DNA from: Ziziphus jujuba
Lineage: Eukaryota; Streptophyta; Magnoliopsida; Rosales; Rhamnaceae
Assembly (NCBI RefSeq): GCF_031755915.1
Contig: NC_083390.1
Span: forward strand, 13,485,001 to 13,549,000
Length of the DNA: 64,000 nt
Reading direction: 5' to 3'
The stretch's first letter is position 1, and every line of letters starts with the position of its first letter. The notes beneath the pieces are model-generated. The model made no database searches, was not told the origin of the DNA, and saw only the letters and a program-made list of their open reading frames with translations. Shown here piece after piece: positions 32,378 to 44,494 of this stretch. Position numbers and translations under genes: made by a program.

Positions 32378-32866
32378 AAAGAGGATTAAATTGTGAGATA
32401 AGCCAAGTGGAGCTGCAACAATATATGGAATTGGAAGAGATGCTTCATGTGGCTATTAAAATTGAGAACCAATTCAAGAAGAGGGGTATATGTTTATGGT
32501 TTGGAGGTGTTTCAAACAGCGAGAGGATTAATTTAAGTGTTTGGAGGAGCAATCCCACCTATGAAGCAAGGATAAAACTGAAAAATGGTGAAGAGAGCTC
32601 CAACCGGTCAAGGAAAGACAATCTAGCCGAACACCCAGCAGCACCTAAATCTAGTGTAAGCTTGAGTCTAAACCTTCTAAAACTCGTGACATTGTTTATT
32701 TTAAGTGCCAAGGTTGAGGACATATTGCAACCAATGCCTAAATAGGAAAATTATGGTGTTGAAAGGTAATGGAGAATTGGAGTTTGAAAGTGAAGATTCC
32801 GTAGCTTAAACTAAATTTGTAGATGAGGCAATTGAGGATGAAGAACAGGTAAAACCCGAGACACTT
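32378..32866 (+). pseudogene. gypsy-D gag relic, third part
   Basis: ELQQYMELEEMLHVAIKIEN follows the previous block as in the gypsy-A gags. A remnant zinc knuckle (FKCQG..GHIATNA-like, out of frame) lies near 32695-32740. Ends at 32866 at an LTR-D start. Confidence 0.72.
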
Positions 32867-33748
32867 TGATGAGAATCCGCCCGTGCCTGCACAACCGACT
32901 ACCGCTGAGGTGCTGATCTAATACAGATGAAGACCAACCAATCACTAGAGCAAAAGCCAAGAGATTTAAAGTCAACTTGGCTGGATTCATACAGGGAGTT
33001 ATCAATTATCAAAAGGGTTTATACATATCCAAGGATATAAGGTCCGTTTTAAGCATCCAAGTGGTAAAGGCTGATATGGATCCGGCTAGCTGTTTTAGTG
33101 CATTTTTGGACTTCGGACAGCAAAGAATGGTTCCAACACTTCATGAATTCAACGAATATAACTTAGAGGTCATGCAATCAAGACAAGGCAGAATCAAATG
33201 CATCTAAAATGGTGGTTTACGCATACAAGGCGTTTTTAGCCAAAAATGCTATTTTTGTTGCTGACTTTACTGTATTTTGTTGATTTTGCATCTTCTCTTT
33301 GTTCCAATCAAGGGAAATGTATGGGATCATAAATAATCCTATTTGGAATCCTACATGGAATATGGAAGCTGATTTGGAGCCTTTGCAATCTAGAATTTGG
33401 TCAAAGATACCTTAGTGGTCAAACTAATAAACTAATTTCCTAATTTGATTTAGAATTTTTGTTTTAGAAAATTAGTCTTTTTATGTGGTTTCTATTTATT
33501 ATTTTTCTGGAGCAAATTAACTTAGGAAAGTTATTTTTTTATTATTTCAATTTTAAATTAATTAATTCCTAACTCAAAATAAGGGAATTAATTAACACAA
33601 ATTAGATTAGGAAAGGATGTGAAATTAGGTAATTTCCTAATTTGATTTTGTGTTGGCCAAAATTTTCTAATCCTTTTAGGGTTTTATTTTATTCTTTCAA
33701 TGAGAAATCACATTCAATATTATTCAAAAAATTAAATGTGAGATTGAA
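32867..33748 (+). repeat. gypsy-D LTR (D4), left part
   Basis: TGATGAGAATCCGCCCGTGCC start, PITRAKAKRFKVNLA-type coding at 32935-32990, then the standard body. Interrupted at 33748 by a solo gypsy-A LTR. Confidence 0.82.
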
Positions 33749-34698
33749 TGATGAGGACATGACTAGGAGCACCTTAAGATATAGTCGAGAGCCACTTCAA
33801 ATCTCTACGGGACCGATAACCAAAGCTAGAGTAAAGCGGTTCAAAGAAGCACTAAATGTTTAATCTAGGAGATGTTCACATCTCAATAAGCAAGTTCATT
33901 ACTGAAGATGAACCAAAATTGGTCCATATGATTGGAACGATGGATGCCAACATGAAAGAGAGCTTAATGCAAGAAATCCTATAACATGGTGATGTGGCAA
34001 GTTTTGATGACATGGATGGTGATGTGGCATCCTATGGTGACATGGCACTTTGCCACGTGGAGGGTGATATGTGCCTACATGGCTTCCAACTAAGCTTGGC
34101 CAAATTTTATAATTAGGAAAACATTAATTTTTATTTATGTCTTGATTGGATTTTGGCTTGTTGCCTATTTACTTTCCTAATTTAATTTTTCTTAAGTTTT
34201 TAAATTACTTTCCTAATTTTATTAGAGTTTAATTAGTGAAAGAATTAAAGGCCATTCAAATTAGAAAACTAGGAGCCAAATTAGATTTCCTAAACCTAAT
34301 AAGATTAGGTTTCCTAAACCTAACCACATTAGGTTTCCTAAACCTAATTTTCGTCCATCATTATTTTTAGCAAATTTAAGAAATCTTTATAATTTATTTT
34401 GCCTATTTAAAGGCACAAAAGTCATGAATAAAAATTAGATTACAATTTTGATTCAAAGTGAGAGTGATTATCTTGATTCTCTAAGAACTATATCGAACTT
34501 TTCAAGCTTTGCTCGTGGAGTTCAAATTTGACTTATCAATAGGTTATTCCGCACCCTATTGTGGCGTCTTCACCATATCAAGATTCTTACCTCAAGTATA
34601 GATAAAGGGTCAAGGTTTTCCATTGATAATTTGTAATTAGATGGTCCAAATCAATCTTTGTTATGGGTTTAGAGGCAAGTCGTTCCAGGTTCGTATCA
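33749..34698 (+). mobile_element. solo gypsy-A LTR (A3)
   Basis: 950 bp, TGATGAGGACATGAC to GGTTCGTATCA, with three minisatellite units (34284-34349). Flanks TTGAA (33744-33748) and CTGAA (34699-34703) match 4 of 5, and LTR-D sequence continues across (GAGATTGAA then TTTCTTTTTGCTC, compare 32145). Confidence 0.87.
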
Positions 34699-34703
34699 CT
34701 GAA

Positions 34704-34929
34704 TTTCTTTTTGCTCTCTTTGAATACTTAAAACACCATTAGAGAAAAAGTGTTTTAGTTTTGACTTATCAATAAGACTTTCATAACTTATTGTGGCGTC
34801 TTCATTATACCAAGGTTTCTAATCATAGGTTGGTTAGGGGTGAAGGTGTTTCCCTAATAACTTAAACTTAATTGAGATACGGGCTAATATATTATGGGTT
34901 TAGGCACGAGTCAACCTAGGTTAGTATCA
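34704..34929 (+). repeat. gypsy-D LTR (D4), right part
   Basis: Continues to GGTTAGTATCA. A primer-binding-site-like TAGTATCAGAGC follows at 34932-34943, so D4 was a 5' LTR. Confidence 0.8.
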
Positions 34930-34943
34930 TTTAGTATCAGAGC

Positions 34944-36022
34944 CAAAATTTTGTTCAAGTTTGATCTATCTTATTTGCTTTATTTTGTTTCATGTTAATC
35001 TGCAATTTTAGCATTAAGTTAGGGTTTCTTCTATCATCATACACATTCTGCATATTAAAAAATAATAATAATTCATTCCTAGACAAATTAGGATTTTCTT
35101 GTTTTATTGTATCTTTGTTTCCTAGTTTGTTGGTTGTGTTTCATCTTTGTTCTTAGTATTTCTGTTTATTATTGGTTTTTCTTTTCTCTTTTGATCTTAA
35201 ATATTTGCATTCATATATTGAAAAAAGAAAAAAAAAAGTGTAGTTACGGCAACATATATAAATTTACAAAAAATTGTAAAATTGTATTTTTGTTTTTGGT
35301 GGTCACGAGTTTGTTGGCATCTTCGTGTTGGATTTTCAATTTTGTTGCTAATTATTGCTACTGCAGTTGAGTAAATATTCTGTGAGTAAAATAAAAATAA
35401 AAATAAAAAAAAAGGAGAAGAAAAGCCGAAAAAAAATATCGATTTGTTGAAATTTGAAGCTGAATTTGTGTGCTGAAAATTTGTTGGAGCTGCTGAGTTG
35501 TTGCTTATTTATTCAATATTTGAAGTTGCTGGAAATTCAATTTTTCTGCCGGGCATTTGAATTTTTGAGTGCAAAATTATTTCGATTAAAATTAGTAAAA
35601 GGATTTGATACAAAACTTGAATTACAAAGAACAACAACCAACAACTATTATATATTTTTGTCCAATTTGATTCTTGTTTGTGTTTGAATTTCTTTCTATA
35701 AATTTTATTATTGAATTCTTAGTTTCTTACCATCTGATCTAGTTCTTATTGATTTCAAAAATTCCTTTGTTAAATTGACTTATTTTTGTCTAGAAATGTC
35801 GAGAATTAGTTATTTAAAATTCACTCGGTATTGCTTGCTTTTTGCTACTGTTTTGTTGATAAGTTTAATTAAAACATACTTGTGATCTAATTGCTATTTT
35901 GTTTGTGTTTTAATTATAACTTTGAGTTAATTCTTTGAGTGGAAAAAGGCAAGTACGTGAGCTCAAAAGAGGGTCAAAAGTCGAAACTAGTGTGCAAACA
36001 CGAGTTTTGAGACCTTGTTTGA
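34944..36022 (+). other. gypsy-D leader (single-copy form)
   Basis: Homologous to 22192-23580. No coding sequence. It stops at GACCTTGTTTGAG (36022), where copia-B coding begins without an LTR or gag. The small frames at 35107-35687 are not conserved in the other leader. Confidence 0.65.
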
Positions 36023-37565
36023 GCCTGATCCAACAACATATAGCGAGGCTACAGGCACAAAGAATGGCAAGCCGCAATGAAGGAGAAGTTTTTCATGATA
36101 GAAAAGAACAGAAATTGGAGCTTGATGCCGAGACCAAAGAAATGACATGTTATAGGTGTTAAATGGGTGTTTAGATCCAAACTAAACCCTGATGGCACCT
36201 TAAACAAACACAAAACAGGGTTGGTTGTAAAGGGATATGTTCAACAATATGGAATAGACTACATGGAGACCTTTGTACCGATGGCAAGACATGAAACTAT
36301 TTAGCTATTACTTGCATATGCAGCCAACAATTCTTGGAGAATATATCATTTGGATGTGAAATCATCATTTCTAAATTATATATTAGAAGAAGAAGTCTAT
36401 GTAGAGCAACCTGAAGGCCTTTTCAAAGAAGGAGAGGAGGAGAAAGCATACAAGCTTCATAAAGCTTTGTACGGGCTCAAACAAGCTCCAAGAGCTTAGT
36501 ATGCAAGAATTGATGATTACCTCACTTATAAAGGCTTTTCAAGAAGTGATAATGGGTCTACCCTCTACATTAAAGCCAACTCACATGAAGATGAAATGGT
36601 AATCTCTCTTTATGTTGATGGTTTACTCATAATAGGTTGCAATACTAAAGCCATCCAAAACTTCAAAGAAAAAGTGAAGGAAACTTTTGAGATGTTTGAC
36701 CTTTGGCTTAACGAATTACTTCCTAGGTTTAGAGATCAAGAAAACAAATAAAGGTATATTTCTATCTCAAGAAAGATATGCTTTAAATTTGCTTGATAAG
36801 TTTCAACTAGAAAATGCCAAGTTTGCTAAAGCACCAATGATTCAAAATACCAAGTTCGAACTCAATGATGGAAGTGAAAAAGTGAATGGTTCGATTTATA
36901 GAAACTTAATTGAAAGCTTACTTTATTTGTGTGCTTCAAGACCTAATATTATGTATGTTGTAAGCGTGTTATCAAGGTTCATGAATGCTCCATCTCAGAA
37001 CCATTATCAAGCTACAAAGAGAGTGCTAAGGTATGTGAAAGGCACGGCCAACTATGAAATTCTATACAAGCATGGTAAAATGTGTGAGCCAGTTGGCTAT
37101 TGTGATAGTGATTAGGTAGGTAGCTTGGAAGACATGAAGATTACCTCTGGTTACTTTTTCATGTTTGATTCAGATCCATTTTCATGGAGTTCACACAAGG
37201 AAGGAACCACAGCACAATCAACAGCAGAAGCTGAATACATTTCAGTTGCAGCAGCATCAAATCAAGCAATTTGGTTAAGAAAATTGTTTGATGACTTAGG
37301 TTGCAAACAACAAATGCAACCACTATTTATTGTGACAACACTTTAGCCATTGCTATTACTAAAAATCCAATACAAAACAAAAGAAACAAGCACATCTCTG
37401 TGAAGTACCATAGCAACCGAGACGCTGAAAGAAACAAGGAAACCAACTTGGTATATTGCTCCATTAAGATCAATTGGCCAATATACTTACAAAATCATTT
37501 CCAAAAGAGAACTTTAAATACTTAGGAGTCTTCTACATATCATGCCTAATATTGCCAAGGAGGAG
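36023..37565 (+). pseudogene. copia-B pol relic, second copy (RT and RNase H)
   Basis: 5'-truncated. RT from the GVKW-like block (36155), ALYGLKQAPRA (36470-36497) followed by TAG where the family has Trp, a YVDG block (36612), then a well kept frame 36687-37115 (TNYFLGLEIKK, SRPNIMYVVSVLSRFMNAPS) ending at TAG in place of the Trp of SDW. RNase H continues at 37125-37346 (TAEAEYIS). Polypurine AAGGAGGAG precedes the LTR at 37566. Confidence 0.85.
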
Positions 37566-38314
37566 TGATAGAGAATCATTGCATTGTTAGACATGAACAA
37601 AGTAAACTCGAGACCAAAACGAGGGAAACCTAAGAAGCAAGGTGCTTTAGCCGAGGGGCTACTTTCTAAGTTTGTTTTTTGCATTCTGTTTTGTAATTTG
37701 TTAAAGCCAAATTTTGTGTAACCTACAATTGTTAAGTTGGTGCACAAAGACACCAAAATGTTTTAATTAATATGCATTAGCCAAATTAGGGTTTTTACCT
37801 AAGCACCTTGATGACATGGAAGCACCTTGTTGACAAAGTTGATGACATGGACACCTGCTTGGTGATATGGAGCTTTAGCATTCGGCCAATCTCTCATCCA
37901 ATGCATGTGAAGACATGTGGCATCATGCATATGAATTACTTCAACATGAAGCACTCAATAAGGCAGCAACACTTGTCAACATCTGAGGAAGCATATGGTG
38001 AAGTTACCTTTATACATGTGTTTACTTCATCATGAAGAACTTGAAAAGTATTGGTGCATAGAATCAGCAATAGTGTGCTTTCTCACCGCTTTTGTAATCT
38101 ACAAATATGTACAAACATTTTAATGAAAAATTGAATTTTGGTTTTGGTAAACACCTTAGTTTTCTTTTGAAAACAAGAAAAACAACAGAACCGGCCTCGT
38201 TAAACATTTTCAGCTGCTTATTCAAACAAGTCGAGTATATCATCTCCAAAATCAATTTTGAACAATTTCAAAACCTTGTTCTCTTTAGTTTAACCTTGCC
38301 CTCATCTCTCAACA
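37566..38314 (+). repeat. copia-B 3' LTR, complete copy
   Basis: 749 bp, TGATAGAGAATCATTG to CATCTCTCAACA; the ends are an imperfect inverted repeat. It serves as the uninterrupted reference for the split LTR at 14842/20711. Confidence 0.8.
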
Positions 38315-38395
38315 GGTAACCACAGATATCTCAAACTCTAAATTTTGCATAGTATGTATAGTGCTAATTCACCAATAACTTATTCTCCAATTTAT

Positions 38396-38419
38396 CTATA
38401 TATATATATATATATATAT
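38396..38419. repeat. (AT)n microsatellite
   Basis: Alternating TA run, one per large unit of the CACTA array; others at 39037-39058, 39833-39848 and 40519-40544. Confidence 0.85.
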
Positions 38420-40757
38420 TTATATAGATAATAATAAAAAGTAAAATTGAAAAAAAAAAAAAAGGTGATAGGCGATGCTTTTAAGGTAAGAAGCATCGCC
38501 TATTCATTTAAATTATAAAAAAATATATTTTTTCAATTTTATACTAATTTAAAATGTAATTAAGTTAACATTAAAACAAAAATAAATTAAACGAATAGAT
38601 TAATTATTTTACTTCATATTTCTAATTAATATATTTAATATTTATATACATATGAATCAAAGATAATGTTAATTATATTTCCAAAAATAAATAAAAAATA
38701 GAAGACAATAGATGGCACTTCTTATGCTAAAAGTGTCGCCTATGCTCTTCAAATTATAAAATAAAACAATAAAAATAAAAAGACTTTAATTGTATTATCA
38801 AGATGTTCACCAACAATATTTAGCCTTTTAAATGTGCCATCAAATAAATATAAAATTCTTTCATGTGCAAAAAAGATATCAAATTTAGATAACCAGTACT
38901 GCCTAATAGTCACATTACTCTCTTAATTAATTTTCTACTTAGGTTTATACAAGATAGGCAACCATAGATATCTCAAACCCTAAATTTTGCATAATATGTA
39001 TAGTGCTAATTCACCAATAACTTATTCTGTAATTTATCTATATATATATATATATATAAATATTTTTATATAGATAATAATAAAAAGTAAAATTGAACAA
39101 AAATTTTTTAAAAAAAGAAAAGACAATAGATGACGCTTTTGAGGTAAAAAGCATCACCTATTTTTTTAAATTATAAAAAAAAAATTCAATTTGATACTAA
39201 ATTAAAATGTAATTAAGTTAACATTGAAACACAAATAAATTAAACGAATAGATTAATTATTTTGTTTCATATTTTTAATTAATATATTTAATATTTGTAT
39301 ACATATGAATCAAAAATAACATTAATTAGAATTGCCAAAAAAAATTAGAAGACAATAGACAATGTTTTTTATGAGAAAAACATCGCCTAATATTTTGATA
39401 TTTTTTTAAAAAAAAATTTGAAGCTCTTTAATTTAATTAACAAATAAGTTAAAAATACAAAAATTAAGTTAAAACTGTAACCTCAACAATAAGTCAACAC
39501 TGTAAAAGATTAAAAAATAAAAAATAAAAAAGAACATAGGCAACACTTTTAATGCCAAAAAGCATTGCCTATAACATTTGAAATAATTAAAAAAAAATTA
39601 TAAATTTTTACTTCATAATACTAATTACTATACTAAACTATATTACTAAGTCTTCACACATTGGACTTAACCTTTTAAATGTAGTCATTTAATTAATAAA
39701 TTCTTTGTTTTACAAAACAGACAAGAAAGTGACAGCAATAGTACTATCTAACGAACATATTGTTTTATGCAGGTTTTTACAAGCCATCTATGTATTATAC
39801 TAATTCACTAACCGTTTATTTTCCAATTTATCTATATATATATATATTTACATAATTATATGCATATTAATAAAACTTGAAAAAAAATGGTAAATAAGCT
39901 ACGCTCTTGATGAGAAAAGCATCGCTTAATGATTTGATATTTAAAAAAAAAAAATTTGAAGCTCTTTAATTTAACAAAAAAATAAGTTAAAAATGCAAAA
40001 AATAAATGAAAATTGTAAACACAACAAGAAGTTAATATTGTAAAAAATTATAAAAAATAAATAAATAAACGACGCTTTTGATGAGAAAAGTATCACCTAT
40101 AGTTTTGATATTTAAAAAAAAAAGTAATAATTTTAAGCTCTTTAATTTAACAAACAAATAAGCTAAAAATGCAAAAACTAAGTTAAAATAACACAACAAT
40201 AAATCAACATTGCCAAAAAAAAAAAATTTTAAAAAGACAGGCAAAAAATTATAAATTCTTACTTCATAATGCTAATTGGTATATTGAACTGTATTAGCAA
40301 AATCTTCACACACTGTATTTAATCTTTTAAACGCATTCATTGAAACAATATAAAAGTCTTTGTTCTGCAAAACAAATAAGAAAATGACAGCAACAATAGT
40401 ACCTAACGGACACACTGCTTTACTCAGGTTTTCACAAGCCAGATATGTACAGATATCTCAAGCCCTAATTTTTGTATCCTACATACCGTGCTAATTCACT
40501 AACCAGTTATTCCCCCAATTATATATATATATATATATATATATTTACATGATATATGCATATTAATAAAACTTGAAAAAAATTAAAATAAAATAAAAAA
40601 TTGTAGATAGGTGACGCTTTTTATAAGAAAAGTGTCCCCTAGTGCTTTGATATTTAAAAAAAAAAAAATTGAAGCTTTACTTTAACAAACAAGTTAGTTA
40701 ATATTGCAAAAACTAATTAAGTTAAAATTGCCCCAAAAAAAAAAAGTTAACATTGCA

Positions 40758-40788
<31 letters not shown>

Positions 40789-41137
40789 GGCAATTAGGCG
40801 ACACTTTCTTTGCCAAAAGCGTTGCCTATTAATCTTGAAATAATTAAAATAAAAAATAAAAAAACTTTGTCAATTTTTGCTTCATATTGCTAATTGGTAT
40901 GTTGAATTATATTACTAAAATCTATACACACTATATTTAATATTTTTAAACACAGCTATTAAATCAATATAAAATTCTTTATTTTGTAAAACTGATAACA
41001 AATTGACAGTAGAAGTTTGCTAATGCATACACTACTCTTCTCAGGTTTTCATAAATCAGATATCCACAAACATATCAAGTCTTAATTTTTCTATCCTATG
41101 CTAATTCACTAACTATTGATTCTCCAATTCATCTATA

Positions 41138-41141
<4 letters not shown>

Positions 41142-41196
<55 letters not shown>
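41142..41196. repeat. (AT)n microsatellite, longest
   Basis: Uninterrupted TA/AT run of about 55 bp in the fifth large unit. Confidence 0.9.
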
Positions 41197-41198
<2 letters not shown>

Positions 41199-42035
41199 CC
41201 CAATCAAAAATAAAAATTATCAAGTTCTGTTAATTTAACAAATAATTAAGTTATAATTGTAAAAAAATTGCAATAATCAAGTTAAAATTAAAATTGCCAA
41301 AAAAATTTAAAAAAGACATAGGCGACACTTTGGTCTTAAAAGCGTTGCCCATTATGGATTTAATTTAAAATAATTATATTATCTTACTTTTAATAAATTA
41401 AAAGTTGCCTATTATTTATTTAATTTAAAATATTATATTATCTTACTTTTAATAAATTTAAAATTTTAAATCAAATAAATTAAATTGAATGAGAAGATTA
41501 ATTATTTCACTGTGTGTTGCTAATTAATATATTCAATATTTAAATACATTTAAATAAAATATAAAATATTTGAGTATGTTAAAATTACATATTAAGGACA
41601 CTTTTGCTCACAAAAGCGTCGCCTAAGACTTTTTAATCATAAAAAAATAAAAATAAAAATATTATATGCTTTTTTAATATAATTATTCTTCTTCATACTT
41701 CTAAAATTAAATAAAATAAGTATAAATTACAAAATAAAATTATAATAGCCGATGCTTTCTTCACAAAATCATTGCCCAATGTTAATTATTTTTACCGACG
41801 TTTTGTTTATAGAAGCTCAACCAATGTTTTTAATCATCAATCCAGCGATACAAAAAAAACATCACTTATTGTTGTTATTAAGTGATGTTTTATCTTAAAC
41901 ATTTTTTGAAGACGTAGTATATTTTTGATATTTCAGCCGATGTTTTATCTTTAGCGTCGCTGCTTTTTTTTCGCAAAAGCTTTTTTTTGTAGCGTTGCGT
42001 AATTAATGTCACTAGTTTACTATTTTGGCGTAGTG

Positions 42036-42788
42036 TTTACAAAAGAAAAGTACATTTAATATAAGCATTATTAATTTTGGAATTCAAATTTGGCCTCCCA
42101 AGCTTGCCTTGAGCAAATGGGAGATTGTTCGATTTATACTCTTGGAGCAAGCTAATTCATTAATCAGAAACTTTGATTAATAATGTACCATATGATCTCC
42201 AAACCTGCTCATTAAATGACAAAATCCATTTAACTAGTTATTAAGATACAAGAAAGAACTCATTAATTGGACCCAACATATTATGAAACCCTAAAAGAAT
42301 TAGGGTTAAGAGTCTATAAATACTGACCTCCAATCACATAAGTTTATACGTATTGTTTTCTATAGATCGAGAAACTCAGTAGAAAATAAAATATCTTGAG
42401 AAAAAAACAGAAACGGTGAAGTTTTAAAGTATTTTTCAGATTAACCTTCTTATTTCTCTTGTGATCAAGAGTGCTCACATGTATATCTATCACGTAAAAA
42501 ATAATTTGGAAAGTCTTGTGGATTCAAGAAGATATTTTCTGCATTACTACAGAATATTAATGGATAATGAAACTATATCTATCACATGTTGTATTCAACT
42601 GTGCAATTCCTTACTTAATAAAGAATGTTTTTTTCCCTTTCCCTTGTTTGACTTTCTTATTTATGTTTCCCCTGTTTACCAAATCAATAAGAGAATTTAT
42701 TTTTGATTGGAAAAAAATAAATAAATAAAGAAAGGAAGAAAGAAAAGCATTTGGCTTTTTGGCTAATTCATTACTCTTTCACATGCAG
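42036..42788 (+). promoter_or_regulatory. possible promoter and untranslated region of an unidentified gene
   Basis: TCTATAAATA at about 42313-42322 is a good plant TATA box, followed by a typical leader. No convincing coding exon follows until 42789; the frame at 42461-42706 has no recognisable content. A pyrimidine-rich stretch ends in TTTCACATGCAG at 42788, a good splice acceptor. Confidence 0.35.
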
Positions 42789-42980
42789 ATTCAAACTCAG
42801 AGTGTTGCCGAGCAAAGACACAATCATCAACGTGAACCTTTTGCCTTCGACATGGATTGCAAAGAAGAAGCCGACGTCTCATTGCCGAACAGAATCATCT
42901 CAAGCGTGCGCGGGAAACAAAGCATAAGAGAGGCTAATGTCGACGGGCTTGAGATTGAGAAGCTTGTTCACGAGGAATAA
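42789..42980 (+). CDS. possible terminal exon of an unrecognised gene
   Basis: A GC-richer stretch in AT-rich DNA, directly after the acceptor-like CATGCAG, open for 63 codons and ending in TAA at 42978. It encodes a charged, soluble segment (EQRHNHQREPFAFDMDCKEE ... RIISSVRGKQSIREANVDG). I do not recognise the family. No matching upstream exon is visible, so it may be a real last exon, a captured exon or a pseudogene. An in-frame ATG at 42759 would allow it to be read alone. Confidence 0.35.
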   Translation: MQTQSVAEQRHNHQREPFAFDMDCKEEADVSLPNRIISSVRGKQSIREANVDGLEIEKLVHEE

Positions 42981-44494
42981 GAGATGTAGATGAGCTAAAA
43001 AAAGAAGAAAAAAAAAAAAATCCAAAGCAAAACAAGACATTAAATTTCCTTGTATGCCGCTCACTTGTTGGATATGTTAACTTATTGGATGGAATTTGCT
43101 AAAAGGACCAAAAATGCAAGATTTAGTTAAGTTTAGGGTGCAAAATATCATTAAAAAAAAATTAGGATGGTTGATGTATAGTTTGAGGTGTTTTGATGTC
43201 AATATGCTATTTATAGTTATTTACTCGTCGTTACCCATTTATAAGATTCCACATGCATGGATTACTCAATTCCTTTTGAGAAACTTCAGCTAAAGCAAAA
43301 GAAAGCATATAAAGAAATGTCCTTTTGTGAGCATTTTTTCTTCTTGATAGATAAATTAACTCAAACTTCTTCGGTCTTTTGCTCCCTCCAGAAATTATAA
43401 ATTATTTATATTATTTACAATTTAGTATATTTTAGCGTGGAAACATGCATTTTAAACTTCCACATATAAAGAATTGCAACTTAGGCCTTTAATTTGTTAA
43501 GTAGAAGGTGTTAAAGAATTTCAATTAACCCTATCTTCTTGTCAATCAGGCGGCTTATATCATGATCTTAGGAAAAGACGATATTAATTTACCATAACGA
43601 CTACCCTTTGGTAACTTGTTTAGGATTTTATTTTCTTCTACCTTTCTTTTTTTTCATAAAAAGAATGGGGGTTATGGGGATTTGTCGTTTAGAATTGAAG
43701 TTGATGAGTGATGCGTAATATATTAAGCCTTGTAACTAGTTAAAGTGGAGGTTCCCAATTCACCGGGCTTTATAAAAAGCTTAAACTGAATATCAAATTA
43801 TTTGGCGAGCTTTAGTAGTCTTCCATTAATTCACCCAAAAAAACAAAAAGAAAAAGGACTTCCATTATAAAATCACAACCCTGGAACATGGAAAATTTAA
43901 CACAAAAGACACCAAAAAGTATATTGATACCACTCAATAAAATATCAGTAGAAAATGGAAAGTTACACTTAATTACTCCACTACATTAAGAAACCCAAAG
44001 TAGTACTAAAACTCAGCCGAAGCTGATTAAGTTACAATGACCGTACCAAGCAAAGCTTGCTTTTATATATTCCAAAGCAAGAGAACCAAAAAAAGAAACA
44101 CCTATTCAAATGGTACCGGCGGGTGGTAAGAGTCCACCTCTGCCAACTTCTGGTTTACAATAGAAGATAAAAAAAAATAATAATAACAAAAATAACAAAA
44201 TCACCCCCAAGAAAGTGTAGGGTCACAATGCATAAGGACCTTACAACAGTAGAAATTAAAGTTAAAATGATGAAGAGCAATTTTAAAATATGCCCTTCCC
44301 ATTTTGACTCCAGAGGCCAAAATTGACCCCAATACCCCTTTTTTTTTTTTTTTTTGGCTGCAAAAAAAAAGGGAAAAAAATTGACCCCAATACAAATAGT
44401 ATACTATCTAATACCCTAGTATACTTACGAGTCATACTACCTAGTATTATATATAAATATAAATGCATTAAGGGTATTTCAGACATTTGACCGG
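42981..44494. other. intergenic, includes probable expansin 3' UTR
   Basis: No coding sequence supported. The part from about 43900 to 44494 lies downstream of the expansin stop on the minus strand and probably contains its 3' UTR. A small GC-rich hairpin-like segment (GGTGG/CCACC) sits at 44117-44146, and a homopolymer block at 44339-44380. Confidence 0.4.

Larger units (their letters stand above)
38315..42035 (-). mobile_element. CACTA-type DNA transposon end with hairpin subterminal array
   Basis: The plus-strand end TTTTGGCGTAGTG (42023-42035) is the reverse complement of CACTACGCCAAAA, a CACTA-type terminus. Inside lies a long array of imperfect inverted repeats with consensus near TAGGCGACGCTTTT, a spacer of 6-10 nt and AAAAGCGTCGCCTA. 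Examples are 38469-38502 (perfect 12-bp arms), 39127-39162, 39537-39573, 40606-40641, 40795-40829, 41322-41352, 41594-41630 and 41749-41778. The array is overlaid on five larger units of 600-830 bp, each holding a conserved CTAATTCACYAA block and an AT microsatellite. No transposase. The other terminus is not in the window; the left edge is the copia-B LTR. Confidence 0.7.

Noticed and set aside
38315..42035. CRISPR-like array
   Set aside because: Repeats are degenerate palindromes at irregular spacing in a plant genome with a CACTA terminus; no unique spacers of constant size.
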